NCBI RefSeq assembly: GCF_030649675.1
Contig: NZ_JAUTDR010000027.1
Coordinates: forward strand, 1 to 55,376
DNA: 55,376 bases
Source: Haliea sp. E1-2-M8
GTDB lineage: Bacteria; Pseudomonadota; Gammaproteobacteria; Pseudomonadales; Halieaceae
Direction of reading: 5' to 3'
A program made the position numbers and the translations under genes. The notes below the pieces were generated by a model. That model saw only the letters and a list, made by a program, of their open reading frames with translations. It had not been told where the DNA came from and did not search any database. Shown piece by piece: positions 1 through 8,168 of this stretch (position 1 is its first letter; each line of letters opens with the position of its first letter).

Positions 1-53
1 AACTCCTCGTCATGGGGTGGATATGAAGCAGTATAAACTATGTTTCGATATTT

Positions 54-1100
54 ATGTGTTTAAATACTAGCATCTCCCAGCGCCGGCACCGCGCCCGCAA
101 ACTGCTGGTGGTGCTGGCGTTCCTGTTGCCCCTGGCAATGCTGACGGGGCTGGCCAACGGCGCGATCAGCCTGGCACCGGCGCAGGCACTACAGGCCCTG
201 CTGGCAGGTGCGGAGGGCGGCCAGGCGGCAATAATCGTGCAGCAGATTCGCCTGCCTCGGGTGCTGCTGGCCGCGGTCATGGGCGCGACTCTGGCGATGA
301 GCGGGGCGGCGATGCAGGGTCTGTTTCGCAACCCGCTGGCGGATCCATCGCTGATCGGTGTCACCGCCGGGGCGTCACTCGGTGCCTCGCTGCTGATCGT
401 GCTGGGAGGCGGACTGCTGCAGGGCTTTGTCGGCCTGACCCTGGTGTCCGTCGGCGCGTTCATCGGCGGCGTACTCGCGGTGCTGCTGGTGTATCGCCTG
501 GCCAATTCAGAGAACGGCACCTCGGTGGCGACGATGTTGCTGGCCGGGATTGCTATCACCGCACTGGCTGGAGCCGTTGGCAGCCTGCTGGAGTTCTTTA
601 CCGACAACGAGCGCCTGCGTCAGATCAGCCTGTGGAAAATGGGCGGCCTGGACGGTGCCAGCCTGCCGCGACTGGCACTGGCGAGCCTGGTCAGCGGCGC
701 TGTGCTGCTGGCCCTGCCCCGCTACGCACCGGCGCTGAACACTCTGCTGCTGGGGGAATCGGAAGCGCGCCACCTGGGCATTGATGTGAACCGCACCAAG
801 CTGGCCCTGATCGGCTGGGTTGCGGTCGGCGTCGGCACCTCGGTGGCTCTGGTCGGCACCATCGCCTTTGTCGGCCTGGTGGTACCTCACGTGGTGCGCC
901 TGTGGATAGGCCCCGACCACCGCTACTTGCTACCCGCTTCAGCCCTTGCCGGCGCCACCCTGCTGGTAGTCGCTGACACCCTGTCGCGGGTGGTGCTGGC
1001 ACCCACGGAACTGCCGGTGGGCATTATCACCGCGCTGATCGGCGTGCCCTTCTTCATTTCCCTGCTGCGCCAACGACACCAGTACGGGATGCAGACATGA
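54..1100 (+). CDS. btuC: FecCD-type ABC permease (cobalamin/heme importer, BtuC/HmuU-like)
   Basis: This 348-residue protein is a very hydrophobic permease of the FecCD/BtuC family, which forms the inner-membrane channel for iron-siderophore, heme or vitamin B12 uptake. The family hallmark RNPLADPSLIGVTAGA is present near residues 90-105, followed by alternating membrane segments to the C-terminus, consistent with about ten helices. Length is typical of the family. It overlaps the downstream ATPase gene by four bases (ATGA), so the two are translationally coupled. The permease looks most like heme-type HmuU, while the binding protein two genes downstream looks like BtuF; I favour a corrinoid substrate because binding proteins set specificity, but heme cannot be excluded. 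Only 53 bases precede the start, so a promoter or cobalamin riboswitch upstream would lie outside the window. Confidence 0.85.
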   Translation: MCLNTSISQRRHRARKLLVVLAFLLPLAMLTGLANGAISLAPAQALQALLAGAEGGQAAIIVQQIRLPRVLLAAVMGATLAMSGAAMQGLFRNPLADPSLIGVTAGASLGASLLIVLGGGLLQGFVGLTLVSVGAFIGGVLAVLLVYRLANSENGTSVATMLLAGIAITALAGAVGSLLEFFTDNERLRQISLWKMGGLDGASLPRLALASLVSGAVLLALPRYAPALNTLLLGESEARHLGIDVNRTKLALIGWVAVGVGTSVALVGTIAFVGLVVPHVVRLWIGPDHRYLLPASALAGATLLVVADTLSRVVLAPTELPVGIITALIGVPFFISLLRQRHQYGMQT

Positions 1101-1876
1101 GCGTGCTGGCGCTGGACAGCGTCAGTGCCGCACCCTGGGGCGAAACGGTACTGACTGACATCCGCCTGCAATTGTCCGCGGGCGAGGTAGTGGTCCTGAT
1201 CGGACCCAACGGCGCCGGCAAATCCAGCCTGCTGCGCCTGCTCGCCGGGGATTTCCCCGCCAGCACCGGCACCCTCGAATTCGGGGGCCGGCCTCTGGCC
1301 GCCTGGCAGCGGGGTGAACTGGCGCAGCATCTCGCGTTCCTGCCTCAACTGTCGCTGCTGAACTTTCCCTACACGGTGGAAGAAGTGGTGCTGCTGGGGC
1401 GCACCCCACACGCAACCGGCGCCCGGGCCGACCGGGAGATCGCGCGCGCTGCCCTGATAGCGACCGACACCCTGGGGCTGCGGGATCGCCTCTACACCCA
1501 ACTCTCCGGTGGCGAGCGCCAGCGCGTGCAACTGGCGCGGGTGTTCGCCCAGATCTGGGACAGCGGCGACATGGCCGGGAAACTGCTGCTGCTGGACGAA
1601 CCGACTGCGGCCCTGGACCTGTCCCACCAGCAGCAACTGGCGTCCGCGATTGCCGCGATTGCGAGCCGGGGTTGCGCGGTGCTGCTGGTGGTACACGATG
1701 TGAACCTGGCGGCCACCGTGGGCCGCCGGCTGGTGGTGCTGGACCGGGGCCGGCAGGTCGCCACCGGGTCACCCGCGGAAGTGCTCACCCCCGCCCTGTT
1801 CCGCGATTTGTTCCACGCCGAAGTACTGGTGCAACAACACCCCAACGGGCGTCAGCCTCTGGTCATAGGCCTGTGA
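1097..1876 (+). CDS. btuD: ABC transporter ATP-binding protein (BtuD/HmuV-like)
   Basis: This 259-residue cytoplasmic ATPase powers the importer formed with the preceding permease. The Walker A motif GPNGAGKSS (about residues 36-44), the ABC signature LSGGERQRVQLA (about 137-148) and Walker B LLLLDEPTAALD (about 161-172) are all intact, and a switch histidine follows in VVHDVNLAA. Sequence style is that of the HmuV subgroup. It overlaps the permease by four bases at its start and the substrate-binding protein by four bases at its end (GTGA), giving a compact three-gene unit. Nothing is missing, so the subunit should be active. Assignment to heme or cobalamin rests on the neighbouring binding protein. 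Confidence 0.88.
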   Translation: MSVLALDSVSAAPWGETVLTDIRLQLSAGEVVVLIGPNGAGKSSLLRLLAGDFPASTGTLEFGGRPLAAWQRGELAQHLAFLPQLSLLNFPYTVEEVVLLGRTPHATGARADREIARAALIATDTLGLRDRLYTQLSGGERQRVQLARVFAQIWDSGDMAGKLLLLDEPTAALDLSHQQQLASAIAAIASRGCAVLLVVHDVNLAATVGRRLVVLDRGRQVATGSPAEVLTPALFRDLFHAEVLVQQHPNGRQPLVIGL

Positions 1877-2760
1877 CGCCGCGCCCGCTCATCCGGCTCT
1901 GCCTGCTGCTAGCACTTTCCAGCGCTGCCCGGGCCGAGCCTGTCAGCGTGGTGGACTTCAGCGGCCGAACGGTTACCCTGCCGGCGCCGGCCCAGCGCAT
2001 TGTCGCGCTCGCACCGCACATCGTCGAGAACCTGTACAGCGCTGGTGCCGGGGACCGGCTGGTCGGGGTAGTCAGCTACAGCAACTTTCCGCAAGCGGCC
2101 CGCAGTTTACCGCAGGTCGGCTCATTCAACGCCTTCAGCCTGGAGCAGATTGTCGCCGCCCGGCCGGATCTGATCCTGATGTGGGGCTCGGGCAACGGCG
2201 CCGGAGCCCTGGAAAAGCTGGAGCGGCTGGGTATTCCGATATATGTGAGCGAGCTGCGTGAGCTGGCCGACATTCCCGCCAGCATCCGTTTGCTGGGCGA
2301 GCTGGCCGGCACCGAAGCCAGCAGCGAGGCCGAGGCGGTGCGGCTGGAACAGGGATTTGTCGAGCTGGCGCAGCGCTATCGCAACGCCGAACGGGTTTCG
2401 GTGTTTTACCAGATCTGGCACCAACCGCTGCAGACGATCAACGGCGAGCACCTCATCAGCCAGATCATCGCCCTGTGCGGCGGTGACAACGTCTTTGCCG
2501 ATGTCGCCACCCTGGCGCCGCGGATCAACCTGGAATCAGTGCTGGTACGCAACCCCGACGTGATAGTCGCCGGCGGCATGGGTAGCGCGCATCCCGAGTG
2601 GCTGGATGACTGGCACCGCTACCCTGGCCTGCGGGCACTGGACGGAGGCCTGCTGGTGGTCGACCCGGACCTGATCCAGCGGCCCACGGCGCGGGTACTG
2701 GAGGGGGCCCGGGATCTCTGCTCCCAGCTACAGCGCGTGCGCGAGCGCGAGCGCGATTAG
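1873..2760 (+). CDS. btuF: Periplasmic cobalamin-type substrate-binding protein (BtuF-like)
   Basis: A 295-residue secreted binding protein for the BtuCD-type importer. I choose the GTG at 1873, which overlaps the ATPase stop codon as GTGA, because it places a signal peptide (LIRLCLLLALSSAARAEP) directly at the N-terminus; longer in-frame starts lie inside the ATPase gene. The mature protein has the two-lobed class III binding-protein pattern: RIVALAPHIVENLYSAGAGDR, then PQVGSFNAFSLEQIVAARPD, then the linker helix and the second lobe with LESVLVRNPDVIVAGG. The motif order resembles BtuF more than HmuT. The gene ends convergently with the Yip1-like gene, the stop codons overlapping by four bases. 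Confidence 0.8.
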   Translation: MTPRPLIRLCLLLALSSAARAEPVSVVDFSGRTVTLPAPAQRIVALAPHIVENLYSAGAGDRLVGVVSYSNFPQAARSLPQVGSFNAFSLEQIVAARPDLILMWGSGNGAGALEKLERLGIPIYVSELRELADIPASIRLLGELAGTEASSEAEAVRLEQGFVELAQRYRNAERVSVFYQIWHQPLQTINGEHLISQIIALCGGDNVFADVATLAPRINLESVLVRNPDVIVAGGMGSAHPEWLDDWHRYPGLRALDGGLLVVDPDLIQRPTARVLEGARDLCSQLQRVRERERD

Positions 2761-3449
2761 TCGCCCTGGTTGGCGGGCGCTTTGTTCGCGCCCTCCTCCA
2801 GACCCTTGAAGAACTCACCCATCTTGCGACCCGCCTCCTCCGGGGACATGTCCTCGACACCCTGGAACTGGCTGCCCATGCGCTCCATGCGGTCCTCCAT
2901 CTCCCGCGCGGCGCGCTCGCTGGCTATGTTCGACAGGATCAACAGCGCAGCCAGAATGCCAAAGACGATCTGGGCGGTCTTGCGCTCGCGGCCATGCACC
3001 GACACGCTCGCCTCGATCATCAAAAAGGCACCCCAGGCTATCATCACGATGCTGCCGATATAGGGCACAATCGCCAGCAGCGCGGAAATGGGATAGATGG
3101 CCGCGGCGGAGGCCTGACAGCGAAACGCGGTTTCATAGCTCTCGGTTGAACCCATCAGCTTCCAGATCACATAGAGGATGGCGGCACCGATAAACGCGCC
3201 CAGCACGGCAAAGATCGGCATCACGATGATCGCGCCCAGACCCGCCGCCAGCATCCCGGCGGCCGAACCAAAAAATGAAAGGACCGCGGTGATGAGCCCC
3301 ATCACTGCGCCCATGACCGCCACAAAGATCACCGGGTTGCCGTAGCCGCCGGTCTTGGGCATGGTCTGGAAGTAGCCCACAGGATTGGTGATCACTGCCT
3401 TCGCCTGGGCAATGACCTGATTGATATCGAAAGTCGTTTGCTCGCTCAT
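2757..3449 (-). CDS. Yip1-domain membrane protein
   Basis: A 230-residue membrane protein of the Yip1/YIP1 superfamily, recognised from the N-terminal 'ITNPVGYFQTMPKTGG' region followed by about five hydrophobic helices with small-residue-rich segments. Bacterial members have no established biochemical role. The chosen start, MSEQTTFD, follows a purine-rich AGGGGA ribosome-binding site; in-frame upstream starts lack one. The C-terminal about 45 residues are hydrophilic and rich in charged residues (an EDRMERMG segment), probably a cytoplasmic tail. It is convergent with the BtuF-like gene and divergent from the metallopeptidase gene, so it appears to be monocistronic. Confidence 0.7.
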   Translation of the reverse strand: MSEQTTFDINQVIAQAKAVITNPVGYFQTMPKTGGYGNPVIFVAVMGAVMGLITAVLSFFGSAAGMLAAGLGAIIVMPIFAVLGAFIGAAILYVIWKLMGSTESYETAFRCQASAAAIYPISALLAIVPYIGSIVMIAWGAFLMIEASVSVHGRERKTAQIVFGILAALLILSNIASERAAREMEDRMERMGSQFQGVEDMSPEEAGRKMGEFFKGLEEGANKAPANQGD

Positions 3450-3596
3450 GGTTCCCATCCCCTGCTGTTTGTTGTAGTGCGCGGCACTGAGGCCACTCTC
3501 CAGATAGTACGAGCTAGCGGGCATGATTGCCACCGGTATAGGTTTGCCCCCAAGGCACTGGTATCCTTGGCATCAACCCCATCATTCAGGTTAACC

Positions 3597-4862
3597 ATGG
3601 CCACCCGTCTGTATAGCCCATTGCTGCTTGCGCTGTTGCTGGTGGTGACCGCTGCCTCCGCGCGCGCCGCTGACTACGAACTGCTCTACCACGCCGCGGT
3701 CAGCCCCGACAGCGAGGTCGCCAGGGTGGAAATCCGCCTGCGCGGTGAACGCCTGCCCCGGAAACTGATGCTGCATCTGAACCCGGACCGGCACCTGGCC
3801 CTGCACAGCGACGCCGGCCTGACTCTGGCGGGCGACACCGCCACCTGGGAACCGCAGGGCCCGGACGCCAGCCTGCACTACGAGTTCGTGATCAGCGAGA
3901 AAAAATCCAGCGGCCGCTACGACTCCCTGCTGACCGATGACTGGGCGATCCTGCGCAGTGACAAGCTCATCCCTCCGATCACCGCCACCGTGGCCAAGGG
4001 GCTCACTGCCAGCGCCGAGCTCCAGTTCGAGCTGCCGGAGAACTGGTCCTCTGCCGCGCCCTACGCCAACACCAGCAAAAGCAGCAATCACTACCAGATT
4101 GTCGACCCCGGGCGGCGCCTGCCGCGACCGAAAGGCTGGCTTATTCTCGGCAATATCAGCAGCCGGCAGGATAGTATCGACGGGGTGGATGTGCGGGTTG
4201 CCGCACCGGCAGGCCAGGGCGAGCGCCTGCAGGACACTCTGGCGTTCCTGGCCTGGACAATTCCTGACGTCAAGGCCGTGTTCCCCGGTTTCCCGGAGCA
4301 TCTGCTGGTAGTCACTGCCGGCAAGCCCATGTGGCGGGGCGGCCTCTCGGGTACCCGCTCGCTGTTCATGCACAGCGACCGCCCGCTGATCAGCGGCAAT
4401 CGCACCAGCAGCATGATCCACGAACTGATACACGTGGCGGCCGGTATCAATGGCGGCAAGGACGCGGACTGGATTGTCGAGGGGCTCGCCGAATATTACG
4501 CCGCCAACATTCTGTGGCGTTCGGGCGCGGTCAGTGACCTGCGCTACCAGCAGGTCCTGGACTGGAAGGAAACCTGGGGACGCAAGGCCGACACTCTGTT
4601 CGTAAAGCGCTCCTCCGGGCCGGTGACCGCCCGGGCGGCGGTGTTCATGCACCGGCTGCACCTCGCCCTGCAGGAAGCCTCCGATGGCGCCGTGGGCCTG
4701 GACGAGGTCGCACGCGAACTGGCCCGGGACAGGGGTCGGGTGTCCCTCTTCCAATTGAAGCAGATCGTGCAGAAACTGGCAGGTGACAGCGTTGATGTGG
4801 ACGCCATCATCGCCGGCCTGGAGCGAGGGGGGTCACGAGGGGGGTCAGGTCACGCATTCTAG
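3597..4862 (+). CDS. Secreted M61-like metallopeptidase with altered C-terminus
   Basis: A 421-residue exported protein with a signal peptide (LLLALLLVVTAASARA) and a gluzincin zinc site: HELIH at residues 275-279 and the downstream glutamate in WIVEGLAEYY. The N-terminal beta-rich region and the position of HExxH resemble M61 glycyl-aminopeptidase-like proteins, but the protein is shorter than classical M61 enzymes and shows no recognisable C-terminal PDZ domain. The last residues (GGSRGGSGHAF) and the stop codon are encoded by the left arm of a REP-type palindrome at 4840-4898, so the native C-terminus has probably been replaced. The start at 3597 puts the signal peptide at the N-terminus. 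Substrate unknown; periplasmic or cell-surface location is inferred. Confidence 0.72.
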   Translation: MATRLYSPLLLALLLVVTAASARAADYELLYHAAVSPDSEVARVEIRLRGERLPRKLMLHLNPDRHLALHSDAGLTLAGDTATWEPQGPDASLHYEFVISEKKSSGRYDSLLTDDWAILRSDKLIPPITATVAKGLTASAELQFELPENWSSAAPYANTSKSSNHYQIVDPGRRLPRPKGWLILGNISSRQDSIDGVDVRVAAPAGQGERLQDTLAFLAWTIPDVKAVFPGFPEHLLVVTAGKPMWRGGLSGTRSLFMHSDRPLISGNRTSSMIHELIHVAAGINGGKDADWIVEGLAEYYAANILWRSGAVSDLRYQQVLDWKETWGRKADTLFVKRSSGPVTARAAVFMHRLHLALQEASDGAVGLDEVARELARDRGRVSLFQLKQIVQKLAGDSVDVDAIIAGLERGGSRGGSGHAF

Positions 4863-4898
4863 CAAACAGGGTTTGCTACAATGGGTGACCTGACCCCC
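4840..4898. repeat. REP-like palindrome (GGGGTCAGGTCAC type)
   Basis: Two 28-base arms (4840-4867 and 4871-4898) are inverted copies differing at only two positions, around a three-base loop. Each arm starts GGGGGTCAGGTCAC and ends TAGCAAAC. Palindromes beginning GGGTCAGGTC are known as targets of REP-associated tyrosine transposases (RAYTs); assignment to that class is from memory of the motif. The left arm supplies the stop codon of the metallopeptidase gene. The right arm contains an in-frame ATG (4881) upstream of the better start of the next gene. Confidence 0.75.
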
Positions 4899-4928
4899 TA
4901 TATCGCTATATCGTCGGTGCCGCGGTGT

Positions 4929-6053
4929 ATGCTTCGAGTGCTCCCTCTACTGCTGGCATGGCTGGTCCTTGTCGGGCCACCGGTCGCGGCATCTGCGAAG
5001 TCTGACGCTACCAGCCCCACCCAGGCGCCGGTACTGGAAGTTTTTGTCCGCACCGGCTGCCCTCACTGCGCCAATGCCAAAGCCTACCTGCCGGAGTTTG
5101 CCGCGCGACATCCATGGCTCGAAATCCGCTATCGCGCGGTGGACGAGGACCCGCAGGCCCGCGATGATCTCTATCGCCACGCGCGGGCGAGTGGCAGCTG
5201 GCCGCCCGGTGTCCCCACCTTCGTTTTCGACGGGCGCGTTCTCGTCGGTTTCGCCGATGCCGAGAGTTCTGCCCCGCAGTTGGCTGCGCTGGTGGCGGGG
5301 GATGCACCCGCGCCGACGGTCCAGAGTGAGCTCTTCGGCCCCCTCAGTGTGGCCGGCCTCGGTCTGCCGCTGTTCACCCTCGCGATAGGCCTGCTGGACG
5401 GCTTCAACCCCTGTGCGATGTGGGTTCTGCTGTTTCTCCTGTCCATGCTCGTGCGCCTGCAGTCCCGCCGGCGCATGGCTCTGGTGGCCGGCACCTTCGT
5501 GCTTGCCAGCGGTGTGGTGTACTACCTGTTCATGGCGGCCTGGCTGAATCTGTTCCTGCTGATTGGTTTGACCGCCTGGCTGCGCTACGGACTGGCCGGG
5601 CTCGCTCTGCTGATCGCCAGCGTCAACATCAAGGACGCTGTCAGACCCGGTGTGGGCCCGTCCCTGTCGATTCCGGCGGCTGCCAAGCCCGGCCTGTACC
5701 GACGCATGCGCAGCGTGCTCAACAGCGATACCCTGCTGCTCTCTCTCCCCGCCGTCGCCCTGCTGGCCGTGGTCGTCAACTTTATCGAACTCCTCTGCAC
5801 CGCCGGGTTTCCGGCACTCTACACCGCAATCCTGACTCAGCAGGAGCTACCTTCAGGCGCCTACTATGGGTATATCGGCCTCTACATACTTGGCTACATT
5901 GCCGACGACGCCCTCATGGTCACTCTGGCAGTCATTGCCCTCGGCAACCGCAAGCTGTCCGACCGTGGCGGCAGGCAGCTGAAATTGCTGAGCGGGCTGG
6001 TGATGCTGGGATTGGGCATGGTGATGCTGCTCCGGCCCGGCTGGCTGTTCTAG
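4929..6053 (+). CDS. Thioredoxin/glutaredoxin-like domain fused to CcdA/DsbD-like membrane domain
   Basis: A 374-residue fusion. A signal or anchor segment (MLRVLPLLLAWLVLV) precedes a thioredoxin-fold domain with the redox motif CPHC at C44/C47 and the cis-proline region PPGVPTFVF. From about residue 140 a polytopic domain of the CcdA/DsbD class follows, with the paired membrane cysteines in GFNPCAMW (C162) and IELLCTAGF (C289). By family analogy it moves reducing equivalents across the inner membrane and presents them to a periplasmic CPHC domain; direction and partner are inferred. The ATG at 4929 is preferred over one at 4881, because the earlier one lies inside a REP palindrome and would put a non-signal extension in front of the leader. 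The ribosome-binding site is weak. Confidence 0.78.
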   Translation: MLRVLPLLLAWLVLVGPPVAASAKSDATSPTQAPVLEVFVRTGCPHCANAKAYLPEFAARHPWLEIRYRAVDEDPQARDDLYRHARASGSWPPGVPTFVFDGRVLVGFADAESSAPQLAALVAGDAPAPTVQSELFGPLSVAGLGLPLFTLAIGLLDGFNPCAMWVLLFLLSMLVRLQSRRRMALVAGTFVLASGVVYYLFMAAWLNLFLLIGLTAWLRYGLAGLALLIASVNIKDAVRPGVGPSLSIPAAAKPGLYRRMRSVLNSDTLLLSLPAVALLAVVVNFIELLCTAGFPALYTAILTQQELPSGAYYGYIGLYILGYIADDALMVTLAVIALGNRKLSDRGGRQLKLLSGLVMLGLGMVMLLRPGWLF

Positions 6054-6177
6054 GACAGCGTTGGCCAGCAAGCCTAAGCTTGCATTTTCCCGCAGTCGAC
6101 CCGCGGCATGGCGCTGTTCTCCGCACCCGCTCTTGGGTATTATTATTGCCTGTTCCGTCCGCTCATCGGGAGCTGAC

Positions 6178-8022
6178 ATGCCACGCTTCATTAGTCGTTA
6201 TCGCATCGCCGCGCCCTTGTGCTGGGCACTGACGGCGCTGCTCCCGCTGCCGGTACTGGCTGCGCCCATTGCACTGCCCGTCAGCCTCGACTACGCGGTC
6301 GTCAGCGACGCCCTGTCGCGCCAGGTTTTCCAGGGTCCGGAAGGTCGGGCAGAGCTATTCCGCGACAACCTGGACTGCAACCACTTGACCCTGAGCGATC
6401 CACAGGTGTCAGGCGCCGCTGACGGTCTGCTGCGGTTGACCACCCGGGTACGCGCCCGCGTGGGCACCCCGGTGGCGGGGCGCTGTCTGATGCCAGTTGC
6501 ATGGAACGGCAGCATTGAGACGTTCAAGGAGGCCCTGGTGGCGCCGGGCAGTGGCCAGGTCACGTTCCGGGTTACCGACTCGAATATTCTCAGCGGCGAC
6601 GATGGGCAGCGGAAGATGTCCGGGGTAGCCTGGAACTGGGTCAAGAACCAGGTCCACCCGCGCCTCGGCGCCGTCAGCATCGATTTCGGACCCACCGTTA
6701 GCGACTTGCGCGCCCTGCTACGGGATGCGCTGCCAGCCGGGCAAACGGAACCGGGGCTCAACGCCGATTCATTGAATCTGCAATCCGCTTACGCCGGGCC
6801 GGACGCTTTGACCGTGACCTTTTCCGTGGAGGCACCCACACCCCCGCCGGATTGGGTCCCCGCGCCAGAGGCGGCGCTGACGCCGGACGAGCTGGCCGCC
6901 TGGGACGCGGCCTGGCAATCCTGGGATGCCTTCGCCACCTGGCTGATCAAGGATCTGGCAACGCCCGCAGAACCCGAGCTGCGTGCGACTCTGGCGGAAA
7001 TCCTGCTGGAGACGAGACACCAACTGCGGGATGCCCTTGCCGCCGAGTCCCGGGCTGAGGATCCTGTGCGCGGCCTGTTTCTCTCCACCTGGGCACGTCT
7101 GGCGCCGCTGCTGAAAAGCAACGCCCTGAACCTGCCCGCAGCCCGCAGTCTGGAACTCGCGACCTTCATCGGCGCCGCCGATGCCCTGCAGGCACTGGAC
7201 GCCGCGGCCCCGCACCTGGGCCTGTCCCTGGATAAAAACACTCTGCGGCGCATGGCGCGCATGCTGGTACCGACAGTCACCGAGGAACAACTGGCCTACG
7301 ACTCCCGGGTAGATCCGCAGTTGCGGCAACTGCTGGGGCTGGAACCGGAGCTGGAACTGCAACCCCCGGAGGGTACCGGCGAGGCCGGCCCTTTTGCCTG
7401 GCTGATAGCGCCCGCCGAGGCGGCGGCTGTGAGCCCGTCGCTGGTGAAACTGCTGACCGGCTGGATTCCAGAGCAGAATGACCTGGATCGCTACCTGCGG
7501 GCCATGGAGCAGTTGCTCGACGAAAGCATTGCCGCGGAGCGCAAGCGTGGCAAGGTGGCTGACGACTACTTCGCACTCTACGGGAACCTGGTGCGGGCCA
7601 CCGCCTGGCAGGAGTCCTGCTGGCGCCAGTATGTTGAGAACAAGGGCGAGATCTCGCCAATCCAGTCCTCTGCCGGTTCGGTAGGCCTGATGCAGATCAA
7701 CCAGCACGTCTGGCGCAAAATTTATGACCTGGACGCATTGCAAAACAACGTCGGCTACAACGCCCGCGCCGGCAACGAGATCCTCGCTCACTATCTGGTC
7801 GACTATGCGCTCAAGCGCAAGGAACACGAGGCGCGGGGCGACATCGAGGACCTGGCCCGAGCCACTTACGCAGTCTACAACGGCGGCCCGAGCCACCTGA
7901 CCCGTTACCGCCGGGACGATACCAATGCCTACCTGCGTGGCATTGATGCCGCCTTCTGGGACAAGTACCAGGCAATCCGCGAGCAGGGCGCAGACGCGGT
8001 CAAACAGTGCTACGGCGGCTAG
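6178..8022 (+). CDS. Secreted lytic transglycosylase (SLT domain)
   Basis: A 614-residue exported protein with a signal peptide (LCWALTALLPLPVLAAP) and a C-terminal SLT goose-lysozyme-like domain from about residue 470. The catalytic glutamate is E479 in the TAWQESCW motif; GLMQINQHVW and AVYNGGPSHL are the other family landmarks. This fold cleaves peptidoglycan glycan strands to 1,6-anhydro products. The N-terminal 450 residues form a large region of unknown function containing a tryptophan-rich stretch and a long helical part, so the protein is not a standard Slt70 or MltE. The start at 6178 was chosen because the leader follows directly. It stands alone, 124 bases after the thioredoxin-fusion gene. 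Confidence 0.8.
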   Translation: MPRFISRYRIAAPLCWALTALLPLPVLAAPIALPVSLDYAVVSDALSRQVFQGPEGRAELFRDNLDCNHLTLSDPQVSGAADGLLRLTTRVRARVGTPVAGRCLMPVAWNGSIETFKEALVAPGSGQVTFRVTDSNILSGDDGQRKMSGVAWNWVKNQVHPRLGAVSIDFGPTVSDLRALLRDALPAGQTEPGLNADSLNLQSAYAGPDALTVTFSVEAPTPPPDWVPAPEAALTPDELAAWDAAWQSWDAFATWLIKDLATPAEPELRATLAEILLETRHQLRDALAAESRAEDPVRGLFLSTWARLAPLLKSNALNLPAARSLELATFIGAADALQALDAAAPHLGLSLDKNTLRRMARMLVPTVTEEQLAYDSRVDPQLRQLLGLEPELELQPPEGTGEAGPFAWLIAPAEAAAVSPSLVKLLTGWIPEQNDLDRYLRAMEQLLDESIAAERKRGKVADDYFALYGNLVRATAWQESCWRQYVENKGEISPIQSSAGSVGLMQINQHVWRKIYDLDALQNNVGYNARAGNEILAHYLVDYALKRKEHEARGDIEDLARATYAVYNGGPSHLTRYRRDDTNAYLRGIDAAFWDKYQAIREQGADAVKQCYGG

Positions 8023-8168
8023 TTATGTGACCCGGCACTGGGCCTGAAGCGCTGGAGGTGATCCGCGTCAATGCCACTTTTTAACAGAATCCGGTGCCGG
8101 CGGAAGTGCTCACCTCAGTGCCAGAGATGTTAGATTGGCGGGACAATAATTGCCCAAGGTTGTACGCC

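Noticed and set aside
4881-4928. ATG at 4881 as the start of the thioredoxin-fusion gene
   Set aside because: It lies in a REP arm and would place 16 unrelated residues before a clear signal segment.
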